A DNA stretch of 64,000 bases from Candidatus Omnitrophica bacterium UBA6210 (GTDB lineage Bacteria > Omnitrophota > Gorgyraeia > Velamenicoccales > Velamenicoccaceae), in assembly GCA_002421805.1 (NCBI GenBank), contig DISM01000004.1:438662-502661 (forward strand), in the 5' to 3' direction. The translations under genes and the position numbers were made by a program. A model generated the notes under the pieces. It ran no database searches and had not been told where the DNA came from. It saw only the letters and a program-made list of their open reading frames with translations. Positions 40,367 through 49,018 of the stretch are shown here, piece by piece (within the stretch, counting starts at the first letter, position 1; each line of letters starts with the position of its first letter).

Positions 40367-41626
40367 TTATTTGTGTTTAGGCTTCAGCGCCCGGGCCGGC
40401 ACACCCGCCACAACCGCCCGGTCCGCCACATCGTGACGCCGCGTCACAACACTCCCGGCGCCGACCACGGCCTTCTTGCCGATGACGACCGGCGCGATCA
40501 AGACCGCATCGCTGCCGATAAAAGCCTGGTCTTTGATAATAGTTTTATTCTTCTTCTGTCCGTCAAAATTGGCGACGACGGTGCCGGCCCCGATATTGAC
40601 TCTCCGGCCGGTCTCCGTATCGCCGAGATAGCCCACGTGGTGCATGACGCTCTCTTCTCCCAGCGTCGAATTCTTGACTTCGGCAAAATTTCCCACAGCC
40701 ACCCGGTCGCAGAGGACGGCCCCGGGCCGCAGATGACAGAAAGGCCCGACAGAACAATCGCGGCCGATCGCAACATCTTTTTCGATATAGGTGAATGGAC
40801 GGATCCGGGTCCCGGGACCGATCGTCACATCCGGGTCGATAAAAGTCGATTTCGGGTCCTCGATGACGACACCCTGTTCCTCAAAAGATTCAAGAATCCT
40901 CATCCGGATGACCTCTGCGGCTTCCCGGAGGTCCCGGCGCGAATTGACACCCAGCACTTCCTGCGGGTCCTCCGCAAGGACCGTCTCGACCTTTTTGTTA
41001 GAACCGAAGAGCCAGCCTAAAACATCCGTCAGGTAATACTCGCCGCTTTTATTGTCGGGCCTGACATGCTTCAGCCCGGCAAGAAGGTCTTCTTTATTAA
41101 AACAGTAAAGGCCGGTGTTGATCTCCCGCACGGCCTTTTGAGGAGCTGTCGCGTCTTTTTCTTCGACGATCGCCAGAAAACGCCCGGCGTCGTTACGTAA
41201 AATCCTGCCGTAACCGCGCGGGTCGCTCAAAAAAGTCGTCAAGACCGTGCAAGACGCACCGCGGGCCACATGGGCTTCATACAGGCCGCGCACCGTCTGC
41301 GGCCGGATCAGCGGCGTGTCGCCGTAAAGCACCATGACGTCGTTCGAATCTTTCGGGATGTCCTTGACCGCCGCGGCCACGGCATCGGCCGTCCCGAGAG
41401 GGTTTTTCTGGAATGCGACGGCCACAGACTTATCAAGGATCCCGCGGATCTCCGGCCTCTTGGGGCTTAAGACCACGACGGTCTTCTTGGGCTTCATCGA
41501 CGCGGCGGCGTCCATCACGAAACTCAACATGGGACGCCAGGCCACGTCATGCAAAACCTTGGGGGTGGCGGATTTCATCCGCTTCCCTTCTCCCGCAGCC
41601 AAAACAATAACGCACAACTTTAACAT
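40367..41626 (-). CDS. glmU: Bifunctional GlmU: GlcN-1-P acetyltransferase / UDP-GlcNAc pyrophosphorylase
   Basis: A 419-aa protein, a little shorter than the E. coli enzyme (456). The N-terminal uridyltransferase has LAAGEGKRMKS (about 8-18) and VLYGDTPLI. The C-terminal beta-helix (from about 255) has NIGAGTVVANFDGQKKNKT. The catalytic His region reads MHHVGYLGD. It makes UDP-GlcNAc for lipid A and peptidoglycan. Confidence 0.95.
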   Translation of the reverse strand: MLKLCVIVLAAGEGKRMKSATPKVLHDVAWRPMLSFVMDAAASMKPKKTVVVLSPKRPEIRGILDKSVAVAFQKNPLGTADAVAAAVKDIPKDSNDVMVLYGDTPLIRPQTVRGLYEAHVARGASCTVLTTFLSDPRGYGRILRNDAGRFLAIVEEKDATAPQKAVREINTGLYCFNKEDLLAGLKHVRPDNKSGEYYLTDVLGWLFGSNKKVETVLAEDPQEVLGVNSRRDLREAAEVIRMRILESFEEQGVVIEDPKSTFIDPDVTIGPGTRIRPFTYIEKDVAIGRDCSVGPFCHLRPGAVLCDRVAVGNFAEVKNSTLGEESVMHHVGYLGDTETGRRVNIGAGTVVANFDGQKKNKTIIKDQAFIGSDAVLIAPVVIGKKAVVGAGSVVTRRHDVADRAVVAGVPARALKPKHK

Positions 41627-41861
41627 AAGTTTTAGGAATTCCCCGAAGTTACCCGTCGCCGTATAACGCGCAGATTGAAACCGGAAGGCTTACCGGCCTT
41701 TCGACTGTGTCTATTGTTTAGAGAAAGGTCGGTAATTGCATGAACGCAGGAACACGCCATGGCCTTGTGGTTAACAAGCCCCCGCGCTTGACTCTGCGTC
41801 ACTGGACGCGGGGGGACGCGTCAATATATTATTTTTGGTTCTCGCCAGGCCGATAATCAAG

Positions 41862-41933
41862 CTGCCCAGCCTGGGCTCGAACCAGGATACTCAGATCCAA
41901 AGTCTGATGTGCTACCAGTTGCACCACCGGGCA
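41862..41933 (-). tRNA. tRNA-Gln(UUG)
   Basis: A 72-nt cloverleaf without CCA. Acceptor TGCCCGG/CTGGGCA, anticodon stem TCAGA/TCTGA around CTTTGGA (anticodon TTG), T arm CCTGG-TTCGAGC-CCAGG. It lies between spoVG and glmU on the same strand. The following gap (41627-41861) has a 12-bp hairpin (TACCGGCCTTTC/GAAAGGTCGGTA) and no gene. Confidence 0.94.
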
Positions 41934-41951
41934 AAGCCTTAAAAATCTATC

Positions 41952-42371
41952 TTATTCTTCGCTGTCGTGACCCGAAAAGGAAGAAGGGCCTTTGGCTTTT
42001 TCGCTCTCAAAGGCATCTAGGACCTTTTTCTGTAAGTAATCCCGGAAGGTCTGGGTGATCGGATGGGCGATATCCCTATGTTCGGATTGAGCGCCATCCG
42101 CATTTGATTCTACGGTCACCGGCCGTATGACTGCCGGCAGCTGCGCTGCGCACTGGTTGCAATATTTGCTGCGGACCTCGTTGCGAAAATTACACTTAGG
42201 ACATGCTGTCTTGAGCTTCCGAGAGGGCATGGCGATAAAAAAACCACTACCCCCCTCGATTACCTTAATGTTCCTGACGACGAAAGCGTTGTCGAACGTC
42301 ACCGTGGCATAAGCTTTAAGTTTCTTGTCAGGACTATCCTTGAGAAAAACCCTCACCTCAGTGATTTCCAT
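41952..42371 (-). CDS. spoVG: SpoVG family protein with inserted zinc ribbon
   Basis: A 139-aa protein. MEITEVRVFLKDSPDKKLKA, FVVRNIKVIEGGSGFFIAMPSRK and HRDIAHPITQTFRDYLQKKV are SpoVG. Between them, at about 58-76, sits a four-cysteine ribbon, CPKCNFRNEVRSKYCNQC, absent from the Bacillus protein. SpoVG binds nucleic acid and acts as a broad regulator. The ispE-spoVG-glmU order matches Firmicutes. ATG at 42371 is chosen by homology. Confidence 0.92.
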   Translation of the reverse strand: MEITEVRVFLKDSPDKKLKAYATVTFDNAFVVRNIKVIEGGSGFFIAMPSRKLKTACPKCNFRNEVRSKYCNQCAAQLPAVIRPVTVESNADGAQSEHRDIAHPITQTFRDYLQKKVLDAFESEKAKGPSSFSGHDSEE

Positions 42372-42416
42372 GGATCGTCCCCTCCCTATGTAACCGACCA
42401 AAAATAAGTACAATGA

Positions 42417-43343
42417 TTACAGTGTTACGGCTATAAATATACGGTATTTATCTGAAAGCCGGGCGCGCGCCTTATCGTAAACCCGCTGCGCGTATTTTTG
42501 GTCTTTACATATAACAAAAAGGGTAGGCCCGCTACCTGACATGTGTAGCCATTTGAACCCGAGTTTAGAAAGATCAGCCCTTAGTTCAGAGACGAAACCA
42601 TATGATTCTGCTACGATTTCGCTTAACCGATTGTAAATCTTCCTGTTAAGAGAACAGAAATCTCTTCGTCTAAGGTAAGAGAGTAACATGTTAACATTCT
42701 CACTATTCTTTGTCAATGTTAAAGTTTCTTGGGGATTTCGGCCTGTTTTGGCCCTTTGGGACCCCCTGTCAAAGAGCGCATAGACGTCCTTGGTGATAAT
42801 GTTCCTCGGCGGAACAAAAAGAACATGCCATAACCGCACGTCTGAAGGGATCGAAGCGCCCGCCAGCTCCCCTCCGCGCCCCCGGCCAACGGCAAAACGC
42901 CTTCCGGAAACAAAAAACGCCGTATCACTGCCCAGGCGATTGGCCAGATCGATCAGCACCGGCCGGCCCAGGCACATCCCAAAAAGCCTGTTCATGCCCA
43001 ACAGGACGGTGGCGGCATTGCTGGAACCTCCCCCCATGCCGCCGCCCACAGGGATCCTCTTCTGGACCTCGATCTTCACGCCCCTTTTGATGCCAAAGGA
43101 CCGCCGCATGAGATCGGCAGCCTGCCACGCCAAATTGGTGGCATCACAAGGGATCAGGCGGCTATCGCAGGAAAGGACAATCTCGTCCGTATGGATCTGC
43201 GTCAAACGGATGGTGTCGCAAAGGGAGATGCGTTCGAAAAGCGTCAGGAGCTCATGGTAGCCGTCGGGCCTCCGGCCCAGGACGTCTAGGTAAAGATTGA
43301 GCTTGGCAGGCGAAGAAAGCAAAAGAGAATTGGCGGAGGCCAT
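42417..43343 (-). CDS. ispE: 4-diphosphocytidyl-2-C-methyl-D-erythritol kinase
   Basis: A 308-aa GHMP kinase of the MEP isoprenoid pathway. SPAKLNLYLDVLGRRPDGYHEL carries the substrate site, KRIPVGGGMGGGSSNAATVL (about 96-115) the ATP loop, and MSGSGPTLFVI motif 3. It is directly upstream of spoVG. Confidence 0.95.
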   Translation of the reverse strand: MASANSLLLSSPAKLNLYLDVLGRRPDGYHELLTLFERISLCDTIRLTQIHTDEIVLSCDSRLIPCDATNLAWQAADLMRRSFGIKRGVKIEVQKRIPVGGGMGGGSSNAATVLLGMNRLFGMCLGRPVLIDLANRLGSDTAFFVSGRRFAVGRGRGGELAGASIPSDVRLWHVLFVPPRNIITKDVYALFDRGSQRAKTGRNPQETLTLTKNSENVNMLLSYLRRRDFCSLNRKIYNRLSEIVAESYGFVSELRADLSKLGFKWLHMSGSGPTLFVICKDQKYAQRVYDKARARLSDKYRIFIAVTL

Positions 43344-43357
43344 GCGCTGTGGACCTC

Positions 43358-44287
43358 TTAGGCAAGAAGGGACTGGGCGCTCCTGACGATATCAGCGCAT
43401 GTCAGCTGATATTCCGCCAGCAGGGCCGTCTCATCTCCGGATTGGCCGAACCTGTTCTTGACTCCGATGCGGACGATCGGCGCGGGATGTTTTTCGCTCA
43501 AGGTTTCCGCAACAGCCGAAGCAAGTCCGCCGGTCACAGAATGCTCTTCACAGACCACGAACCCCTTCGTTTGACGTGCGGCTTCCGCAAGAATATTCTC
43601 ATCGAGCGGCTTGATAGTAGGCATATTGATGACACGGACAGATATCTTATTTTTGGCCAGTTCGGCAGCCGCCTTCAAGGCCTCCTGGACCATGATGCCG
43701 CACGCCACAAGCGTGACATCGCTGCCCTCCTGCAAGAGAGCGCCCTTCCCAAGACGGAATTCCGGTCTCTTGTCGATACTCGGCACCTTGGCGCGGCCCA
43801 GGCGGATATAAAAAGGCCCTGGGGTCTCAAAAGCGGCCAGAACGGCTTCCCGCGTCTCCGGGCCGTCGCAGGGCACAATAACGGTCATATTGGGGATGGC
43901 CCGCATGATGGCGATATCTTCGATGGCCTGGTGACTGGCGCCGTCGGGGCCGACAGTGATACCCGCATGCGTCGCCACGATCTTGACATTAAGACCGCTG
44001 TAACAAATCGTATTGCGCACCTGGTCCCAGGCGCGCCCCGATGCAAACATGGCGAACGTGGACGCAAAGACGACCTTCCCGCAGGATGCCAAGCCTGCCG
44101 ACGCCGCCATCATGTTCTGTTCAGCGACGCCGAAATTGAAGAACCGGGATGCAAATTCCCTGGCAAAGAGCGCCGTACGCGTCGAACCCGACAGGTCCGC
44201 ATCGCAAACCACGACGTCCGCTGTGCGCCGGCCGAGTTCGACCAGCGTCTTGCCATACACATCCCGTTGATAGAGCATTTCAGCCAT
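43358..44287 (-). CDS. Transketolase, C-terminal subunit
   Basis: A 309-aa protein with the pyrimidine-binding and C-terminal transketolase domains: CDADLSGSTRTALFAREFA, FNFGVAEQNMMAASAGLA, HAGITVGPDGASHQAIEDIA. It pairs with the N-terminal subunit 11 bases upstream. The split form is common in archaea and anaerobic bacteria; DXS is less likely because DXS is not split. Confidence 0.93.
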   Translation of the reverse strand: MAEMLYQRDVYGKTLVELGRRTADVVVCDADLSGSTRTALFAREFASRFFNFGVAEQNMMAASAGLASCGKVVFASTFAMFASGRAWDQVRNTICYSGLNVKIVATHAGITVGPDGASHQAIEDIAIMRAIPNMTVIVPCDGPETREAVLAAFETPGPFYIRLGRAKVPSIDKRPEFRLGKGALLQEGSDVTLVACGIMVQEALKAAAELAKNKISVRVINMPTIKPLDENILAEAARQTKGFVVCEEHSVTGGLASAVAETLSEKHPAPIVRIGVKNRFGQSGDETALLAEYQLTCADIVRSAQSLLA

Positions 44288-44298
44288 CTGTGTCCCGT

Positions 44299-45126
44299 CT
44301 ATGATTCGCCCAGTTCCTTCATCGCCAGGTCGTGTTCATCCCGGCTGGGCGCCCGGCCGTGGAAATCCACGACGTTCTCCATGAAAGAAACGCCCTTGCC
44401 CTTGATCGTCTTGGCGATGATGATGGTCGGTTTTTCCTTGATCTTTTTTGCCGTGGCAAACGCTTTGTGGATCGCGGCCATGTTGTGCCCGTCGATCTCA
44501 AGCGCATACCATCCGAAGCTGCGCCATTTTTCCGCCAACGGCTCGATCGCCATGACTTCCGTGACCCGGCCGTCGATCTGAAAACCATTGTAGTCCAGGA
44601 TCGCGCAGAGGTTGTCGCTTTTGTAGTGTGCGGCAGCCATGGCCGCTTCCCAGATATTGCCCTCCTGGACCTCCCCGTCTCCGAGGAGACAATACGTCCG
44701 GTAATCCTTGCGGTCAAGCCTCGCCGCCAGACTCATCCCCAACGCCACGGAAAGCCCCTGCCCCAGAGAACCGCTGCATACTTCTATGCCGGGCGTGTGG
44801 CGTTCCGGATGTCCCTGTAGAAGACAGCCGAACTTCCGCAACTTCCACAGCTCATCCTTCGCAAAATATCCCTGCTCTGCCAGGACTGCATAGAGCGCCG
44901 GACAGCAATGTCCCTTCGACAGATGAAAGCGGTCGCGGTCCGGCCAGGAAGGGTCCTTGGGATTATGCCGCATGACGGCATAATAGAGACACGTCAGGAT
45001 ATCCGTGCTGGACAAAGATCCGCCCGGATGGCCTGATCCGGCGCGCGCCAGCATCTGGACGATCATGACGCGGATCTCCCTGGCTTTATCTTCCAATTCC
45101 TTGATTTTTCTTGAATCCAGAAGCAT
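44299..45126 (-). CDS. Transketolase, N-terminal subunit
   Basis: A 275-aa TPP-binding subunit: GSGHPGGSLSSTDILTCLYY, LSKGHCCPALYAVLA, and the TPP motif GDGEVQEGNIWEAAMAAAHYKSDNLCAILDYN. Together with the following gene it forms the pentose-phosphate enzyme that moves two-carbon units. Confidence 0.93.
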   Translation of the reverse strand: MLLDSRKIKELEDKAREIRVMIVQMLARAGSGHPGGSLSSTDILTCLYYAVMRHNPKDPSWPDRDRFHLSKGHCCPALYAVLAEQGYFAKDELWKLRKFGCLLQGHPERHTPGIEVCSGSLGQGLSVALGMSLAARLDRKDYRTYCLLGDGEVQEGNIWEAAMAAAHYKSDNLCAILDYNGFQIDGRVTEVMAIEPLAEKWRSFGWYALEIDGHNMAAIHKAFATAKKIKEKPTIIIAKTIKGKGVSFMENVVDFHGRAPSRDEHDLAMKELGES

Positions 45127-45129
45127 GGT

Positions 45130-46104
45130 CTACCTTTTGATGTTCCTTAATTTCTCGCGGATATCCCCCTGGGACGGATCCAGGGCCAAGGACATTTCCC
45201 ACTGTTTTCTGGCCTTCTCTCTGTCGCCCAATCTTTCGTAGCCGGCGGCCAGATGGTTCAGGATCACCGGGTCCATCATGATCCTTGAGGCCTTTTCAAG
45301 AAATACGACCGCCTTCGGAGCATCGCCGAGCTGAAAATACACCCACCCTAATGTATCCAGGTAGGCGCCATTGGCACCCTCCGCCCCCGTCGCCTGCAAG
45401 GCCAGGTCCAGCGCCTCAACGAGATGCTCTCCTTTTTCGGCATACAGGAATGCCAGGCTATTGGCGGCATCCGCATCGTCGGGATAATACTCCAGCACCT
45501 TCTTAAAGAACCCTTCGGCCTCTTGACTTGCGCCTTGCTCGCTTGAGATCAGCCCCATGAAATACAGAGCATCCTGGTCCAGCGGATCGAGGGTTAAAAT
45601 GTCCTTGCTGTGTTTCCTGGCCGTAACGAAATCGCCGCCCAAAAAATAGAGCTGAGACAGGATCCGTCTCAGCTGTGTCTTTTGCGATAAGGCCGTCGCA
45701 GCATCTTTGAGCAGGATTTCGTATTGTTCGGCGGCCTTCTTATAATCATTGAACTGCGCATAGATCAGTGCCAGAACATAACGGGTCTGCGCGTCGTCAG
45801 GCGCCAGGAGGAGTGCGGCCCGGAATTCAACGGCGGCCGCCTGCAAATCCCCAAGCCCTATATAATCCAGCCCCAGCTGAATATGGGGTGAAGGCGATTT
45901 TTGATCCAGGCTGTGCGCCCGACGGTAATGGGCCGCGGCTTCTTCAAACGACCCCAAGCGGTCTGTCAGGAGCCCCTTCATATAAGCGCCGTAAGAAAAA
46001 GATGTCCTGCGGACGCTTTCTTTGACGGGCGCACAGGAGACGATCCCGGCCACAAGGGCCGGCAGGCTGACGACAAAAAGAAACCACCTGTTTTTTAAGA
46101 ACAT
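45130..46104 (-). CDS. TPR-repeat lipoprotein
   Basis: A 324-aa protein with a lipoprotein signal (FLFVVSLPALVAGIVSC; lipobox VSC) and then about eight tetratricopeptide repeats (for example HYRRAHSLDQKSPSPHIQLG and FFKKVLEYYPDDADAANSLA). It is likely tethered in the periplasm as a scaffold. The stop is three bases before the transketolase ATG, so it is in the same operon. ATG 46104 is chosen because it places the signal peptide at the start. Confidence 0.85.
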   Translation of the reverse strand: MFLKNRWFLFVVSLPALVAGIVSCAPVKESVRRTSFSYGAYMKGLLTDRLGSFEEAAAHYRRAHSLDQKSPSPHIQLGLDYIGLGDLQAAAVEFRAALLLAPDDAQTRYVLALIYAQFNDYKKAAEQYEILLKDAATALSQKTQLRRILSQLYFLGGDFVTARKHSKDILTLDPLDQDALYFMGLISSEQGASQEAEGFFKKVLEYYPDDADAANSLAFLYAEKGEHLVEALDLALQATGAEGANGAYLDTLGWVYFQLGDAPKAVVFLEKASRIMMDPVILNHLAAGYERLGDREKARKQWEMSLALDPSQGDIREKLRNIKR

Positions 46105-46212
46105 CTCGCCAGCATCCCGCATACCCCGCCAGAAGACGCCTTCTCTAGCGGGATAAACTTCACGGATACACCGACAGGCCCGCGCCCCGTGAGGAGCGGA
46201 CAGGCCGTCTCA

Positions 46213-46314
46213 TCAACCCCAATCTCTCTTCTTGAGGTGTCTGAGTTTACGACGCATCTTTTTTCTCTTGTGAGTCTTGATCTTGCGTCTTTTTCTTTTT
46301 CTGCCACAAGGCAT
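46213..46314 (-). CDS. bS22/AURKAIP1-COX24-like small basic ribosomal protein, 33 aa
   Basis: ATG at 46314 with GAGGG upstream encodes MPCGRKRKRRKIKTHKRKKM, then RRKLRHLKKRDWG, and a TGA at 46213. The very basic sequence with KxKTHKRKKxRRKxRHxKK matches the AURKAIP1/COX24 domain family, related to mitochondrial mS38 and actinobacterial bS22, which binds 16S rRNA near the decoding site. It is between hisG and the TPR gene. Confidence 0.85.
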   Translation of the reverse strand: MPCGRKRKRRKIKTHKRKKMRRKLRHLKKRDWG

Positions 46315-46333
46315 TTTTCCCTCACTTTGCTCG

Positions 46334-46419
46334 GGGGAAAACAGACAACAGATAACAGGCAACGGAATGGTTTTGTTTTTTCTGTCCTCTGTCCTCTGTT
46401 CTCCGTACTCTGTCTTTCA
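46334..46419. repeat. Hairpin of degenerate 7-bp TCTGTCC units, M3
   Basis: Right arm TCTGTCC TCTGTCC TCTGTTC TCCGTAC TCTGTC. The left arm (ACAGACAACAGATAACAGG) is its degenerate complement. It touches the hisG stop codon and lies before the small ribosomal protein gene. Confidence 0.6.
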
Positions 46420-47307
46420 CACGATCAATTTATTCAAGGAATACTCAATGATCCCTTCGGCTCCGGCCTCTTTGAGCTCAGGGATGATCTTGCGTACCAG
46501 CTTTTCCTCGATCACGGTCTCGACCGCGACCCACCTTTCATCGGACAGGTGCGAAATCGTCGGCTTGCGCAATGCCGGCAGAACTTTGAGGAGCCGCGGC
46601 AATGCCTTGGCCGGGATGTTCATCTTCAGGCCCACCTTGCCTTCGGCCTCGATGGCCCCGCGCAAAAGCATGATGATCTGCTCCATCTTCTTCTTTTTCT
46701 TCGGGTCTCTGACCGCTTTCTTGTTGGCAATAAACTGTGTTGTCGACGTGCAGATCGTGGCGATCTCTTTCAGGTTGTGGGCGCGCAGGCTCGACCCTGT
46801 CTCGGTCAGCTCGACGATCGCGTCCACGAGCCTGGCGGCGACCTTGACCTCGGTCGCGCCCCAACTGAACTCTACATCCGCCGCGACGTTGTTCTTCTTA
46901 AGATAATCTTTTGTGACCTCGACGAGCTCGGTGGCGATCCTCTTGCCCTGGAGGTCCTTGACGGACTTGATGGAAGATTGTTCCGGGATCGCCAGGACCC
47001 AGCGGACCGGATTCATGCTCTGTTTGGCATAAGCCAGGTCGGCCAGCTTGGCGACGTCCGAACGGTTCTCCAGGATCCAGTCGTTGCCCGTGATGCCGCA
47101 ATCGAGGACCCCGTCTTCGACATAGCGGGACATCTCCTGGGCCCGCAGCATGATCGGCTGGATCTCGGGGTCGTCGATCACGGGGACATACGACCTGGAG
47201 CTGACCACGATGCTGAAACCAGCCTTGGCGAACATCTTGAGGGTCGCCTCGGTCAGACTGCCTTTCGGGATACCCAATTTGAGTTTTCCGTCGTCTTTCG
47301 TCATCAT
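46417..47307 (-). CDS. hisG: ATP phosphoribosyltransferase, long form
   Basis: A 296-aa HisG, the first step of histidine synthesis. [23 protein letters not shown] and [14 protein letters not shown] belong to the catalytic domains, and the last 75 residues (about 220-296) are the HisG_C regulatory domain, so no HisZ is needed. ATG at 47307 lies ten bases after a TATAAT box; an in-frame ATG at 47319 overlaps the box itself and cannot be used. The mRNA is probably leaderless. It is isolated from other his genes. Confidence 0.93.
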   Translation of the reverse strand: MMTKDDGKLKLGIPKGSLTEATLKMFAKAGFSIVVSSRSYVPVIDDPEIQPIMLRAQEMSRYVEDGVLDCGITGNDWILENRSDVAKLADLAYAKQSMNPVRWVLAIPEQSSIKSVKDLQGKRIATELVEVTKDYLKKNNVAADVEFSWGATEVKVAARLVDAIVELTETGSSLRAHNLKEIATICTSTTQFIANKKAVRDPKKKKKMEQIIMLLRGAIEAEGKVGLKMNIPAKALPRLLKVLPALRKPTISHLSDERWVAVETVIEEKLVRKIIPELKEAGAEGIIEYSLNKLIV

Positions 47308-47317
47308 AGCGGGGGTC

Positions 47318-47368
47318 ATTATACATTTGAAAATATGCTTTGTAAAGGAAAAAGTGGCGGAGTATAAT
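47318..47368. promoter_or_regulatory. Divergent promoters of hisG and the SurA/PpiD gene with overlapping -35 boxes
   Basis: Minus strand: TTTACA (47341-47346), 17 bases, TATAAT (47318-47323), for hisG. Plus strand: TTGTAA (47340-47345), 17 bases, TATAAT (47363-47368), for the chaperone. The two -35 hexamers share five bases, so polymerase can occupy only one at a time. Confidence 0.8.
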
Positions 47369-47440
47369 TAAGACTTTGATAAATCATCGAAATCCTATCG
47401 ACGATTATCCGATAACGCATGACCAATCAAGGGGTTAAAC

Positions 47441-48991
47441 ATGCTCAGGATGCTTCGTAAAAAGAAGGTTGCCAAGAGGATATTCTACGTGCTTGCCGCC
47501 ATTATCATTCCGGCGTTCGTCATCTGGGGATCGGCCAGCGTCATCAACAAAAAAGACGGCGTCCCGAACGTTGCGGGCCGGATCTTCGGCAAAAATATCA
47601 GCTACGACCAGTTCCAGGAAGCCATGACGGCCTGGAAAACGCACATCCTCCTGCAATACGGCGAGGAGGCGGAAAAGAACCTCGGCTCCCTTTTCGACCC
47701 CATCAATGGCGCATGGGACCGCCTGATCCTGCTCCACGAAGTCCGCAGGCGCGGCATCCGTACGACAGACAAGGACGTTGTCGAACATATCGCCCGTCTG
47801 CCTTTCCTGCAAAGGAACGGCCGTTTTGATCCTCAATCGTACGAGCTTTTCCTTAAATACACCCTTCGCATGGATGCGCGGCAGTTCGAAGAGGCCGCGC
47901 GCCAGGACATTTCCATGACCAAGCTCTATGAAGCGGTGACACAGCAAGTCGCCGTCACCGACGACCAGGCGCGGGAAGAATACAAGAAACAGCATACCGA
48001 AACGCGCCTGCGCTACGTCCTCTTCTCTCCGCAGAACTATAAAAACAGCGTCGCCGTTACAGATGAAGAGCTCAGCAAATATTACGAAACATCCAAGGAA
48101 AACTTCAGGGTCCCGCCGCAGATCAATGCCGTTTATTGCATGATCCCTTACAAGACAGAGACGACCCTGGAAGAAAAAGCCAAAGCGCAGGAAACCATGC
48201 AAAAGATCGCGCGGCAAGCCAAGGGCGCAGGGCTCAAAACGGCCGCGCAGGACGCGGGGCTCGAAGCCAAAGAAACCGGCTTCTTCGGATTCAACGACCC
48301 CATCCCGGCCCTCGGATGGCTCCCGCAGATCAAAACAGCCCTCTTTGATACGCCACAAGGCGCATTCACGCAACCGCTGGAGACCGAACGCGGGATCTAT
48401 CTCTTCGGGATCCTTGAAAAAAAAGATGCCTACATACCGGAATTTAAAGAAGCCAAGGACAGGGTCAGGACAGCCCTCGTCGAAGAAAAGGCCTCGCAAG
48501 TCGCTTTTCAGAACGCCCAGGATTTTGTGAACCGCGTGAAGAACACAGAGACGAAAGAGAAGCCGGAGGCCGCTGGGAAGGCCGAAAAGACAGCCGTTCG
48601 TCCAGCCGTGCCCTTTGACCGCGCAGCCGAAGCCATGGGGCTGAGCGCCAAAGAAACGCCGCCGTTCACCAAGGACTCTTATATTCCCGAGTTGGGGCTG
48701 GCAACCGTGCTCAAGGACGCCGCTTTCAGCCTGAAAAAAGACGAGATCTACGACAAACCGGTGAGCACACCCCAGGGCTTCCTCGTCATTCAGAGCCTGC
48801 AGACGCCTTCTTTTGACGAAGAAAAGCTCAAGAAAGAATTTGAGGATTTCAAGAAGGCTATGCTGGAGCAGAAACGCAACGAGACCTTCAACGCATTTTT
48901 CGAAGGCTTAAAAATACAGGCGCATCTGGTCAGCTATGTCAAGCAGATCGGACGCTATGGCATGCCTGTTCCTGCGGCTGCGCAAGAATAA
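47441..48991 (+). CDS. SurA/PpiD-like periplasmic peptidyl-prolyl isomerase
   Basis: A 516-aa protein with a single N-terminal anchor (IFYVLAAIIIPAFVIWG, about 14-30), a SurA_N-type chaperone region (about 40-200) and one or two parvulin-like domains (about 250-345 and 400-455; ALFDTPQGAFTQPLETERGIYLFGILEKK, AFSLKKDEIYDKPVSTPQGFLVIQ). It probably helps outer-membrane protein folding, in keeping with BamA and Skp. The C-terminal helix is charged. Single gene; it converges on AmrS. Confidence 0.87.
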   Translation: MLRMLRKKKVAKRIFYVLAAIIIPAFVIWGSASVINKKDGVPNVAGRIFGKNISYDQFQEAMTAWKTHILLQYGEEAEKNLGSLFDPINGAWDRLILLHEVRRRGIRTTDKDVVEHIARLPFLQRNGRFDPQSYELFLKYTLRMDARQFEEAARQDISMTKLYEAVTQQVAVTDDQAREEYKKQHTETRLRYVLFSPQNYKNSVAVTDEELSKYYETSKENFRVPPQINAVYCMIPYKTETTLEEKAKAQETMQKIARQAKGAGLKTAAQDAGLEAKETGFFGFNDPIPALGWLPQIKTALFDTPQGAFTQPLETERGIYLFGILEKKDAYIPEFKEAKDRVRTALVEEKASQVAFQNAQDFVNRVKNTETKEKPEAAGKAEKTAVRPAVPFDRAAEAMGLSAKETPPFTKDSYIPELGLATVLKDAAFSLKKDEIYDKPVSTPQGFLVIQSLQTPSFDEEKLKKEFEDFKKAMLEQKRNETFNAFFEGLKIQAHLVSYVKQIGRYGMPVPAAAQE

Positions 48992-49018
48992 CCCCCTCCC
49001 CAACCGAGGAAAGACCTC

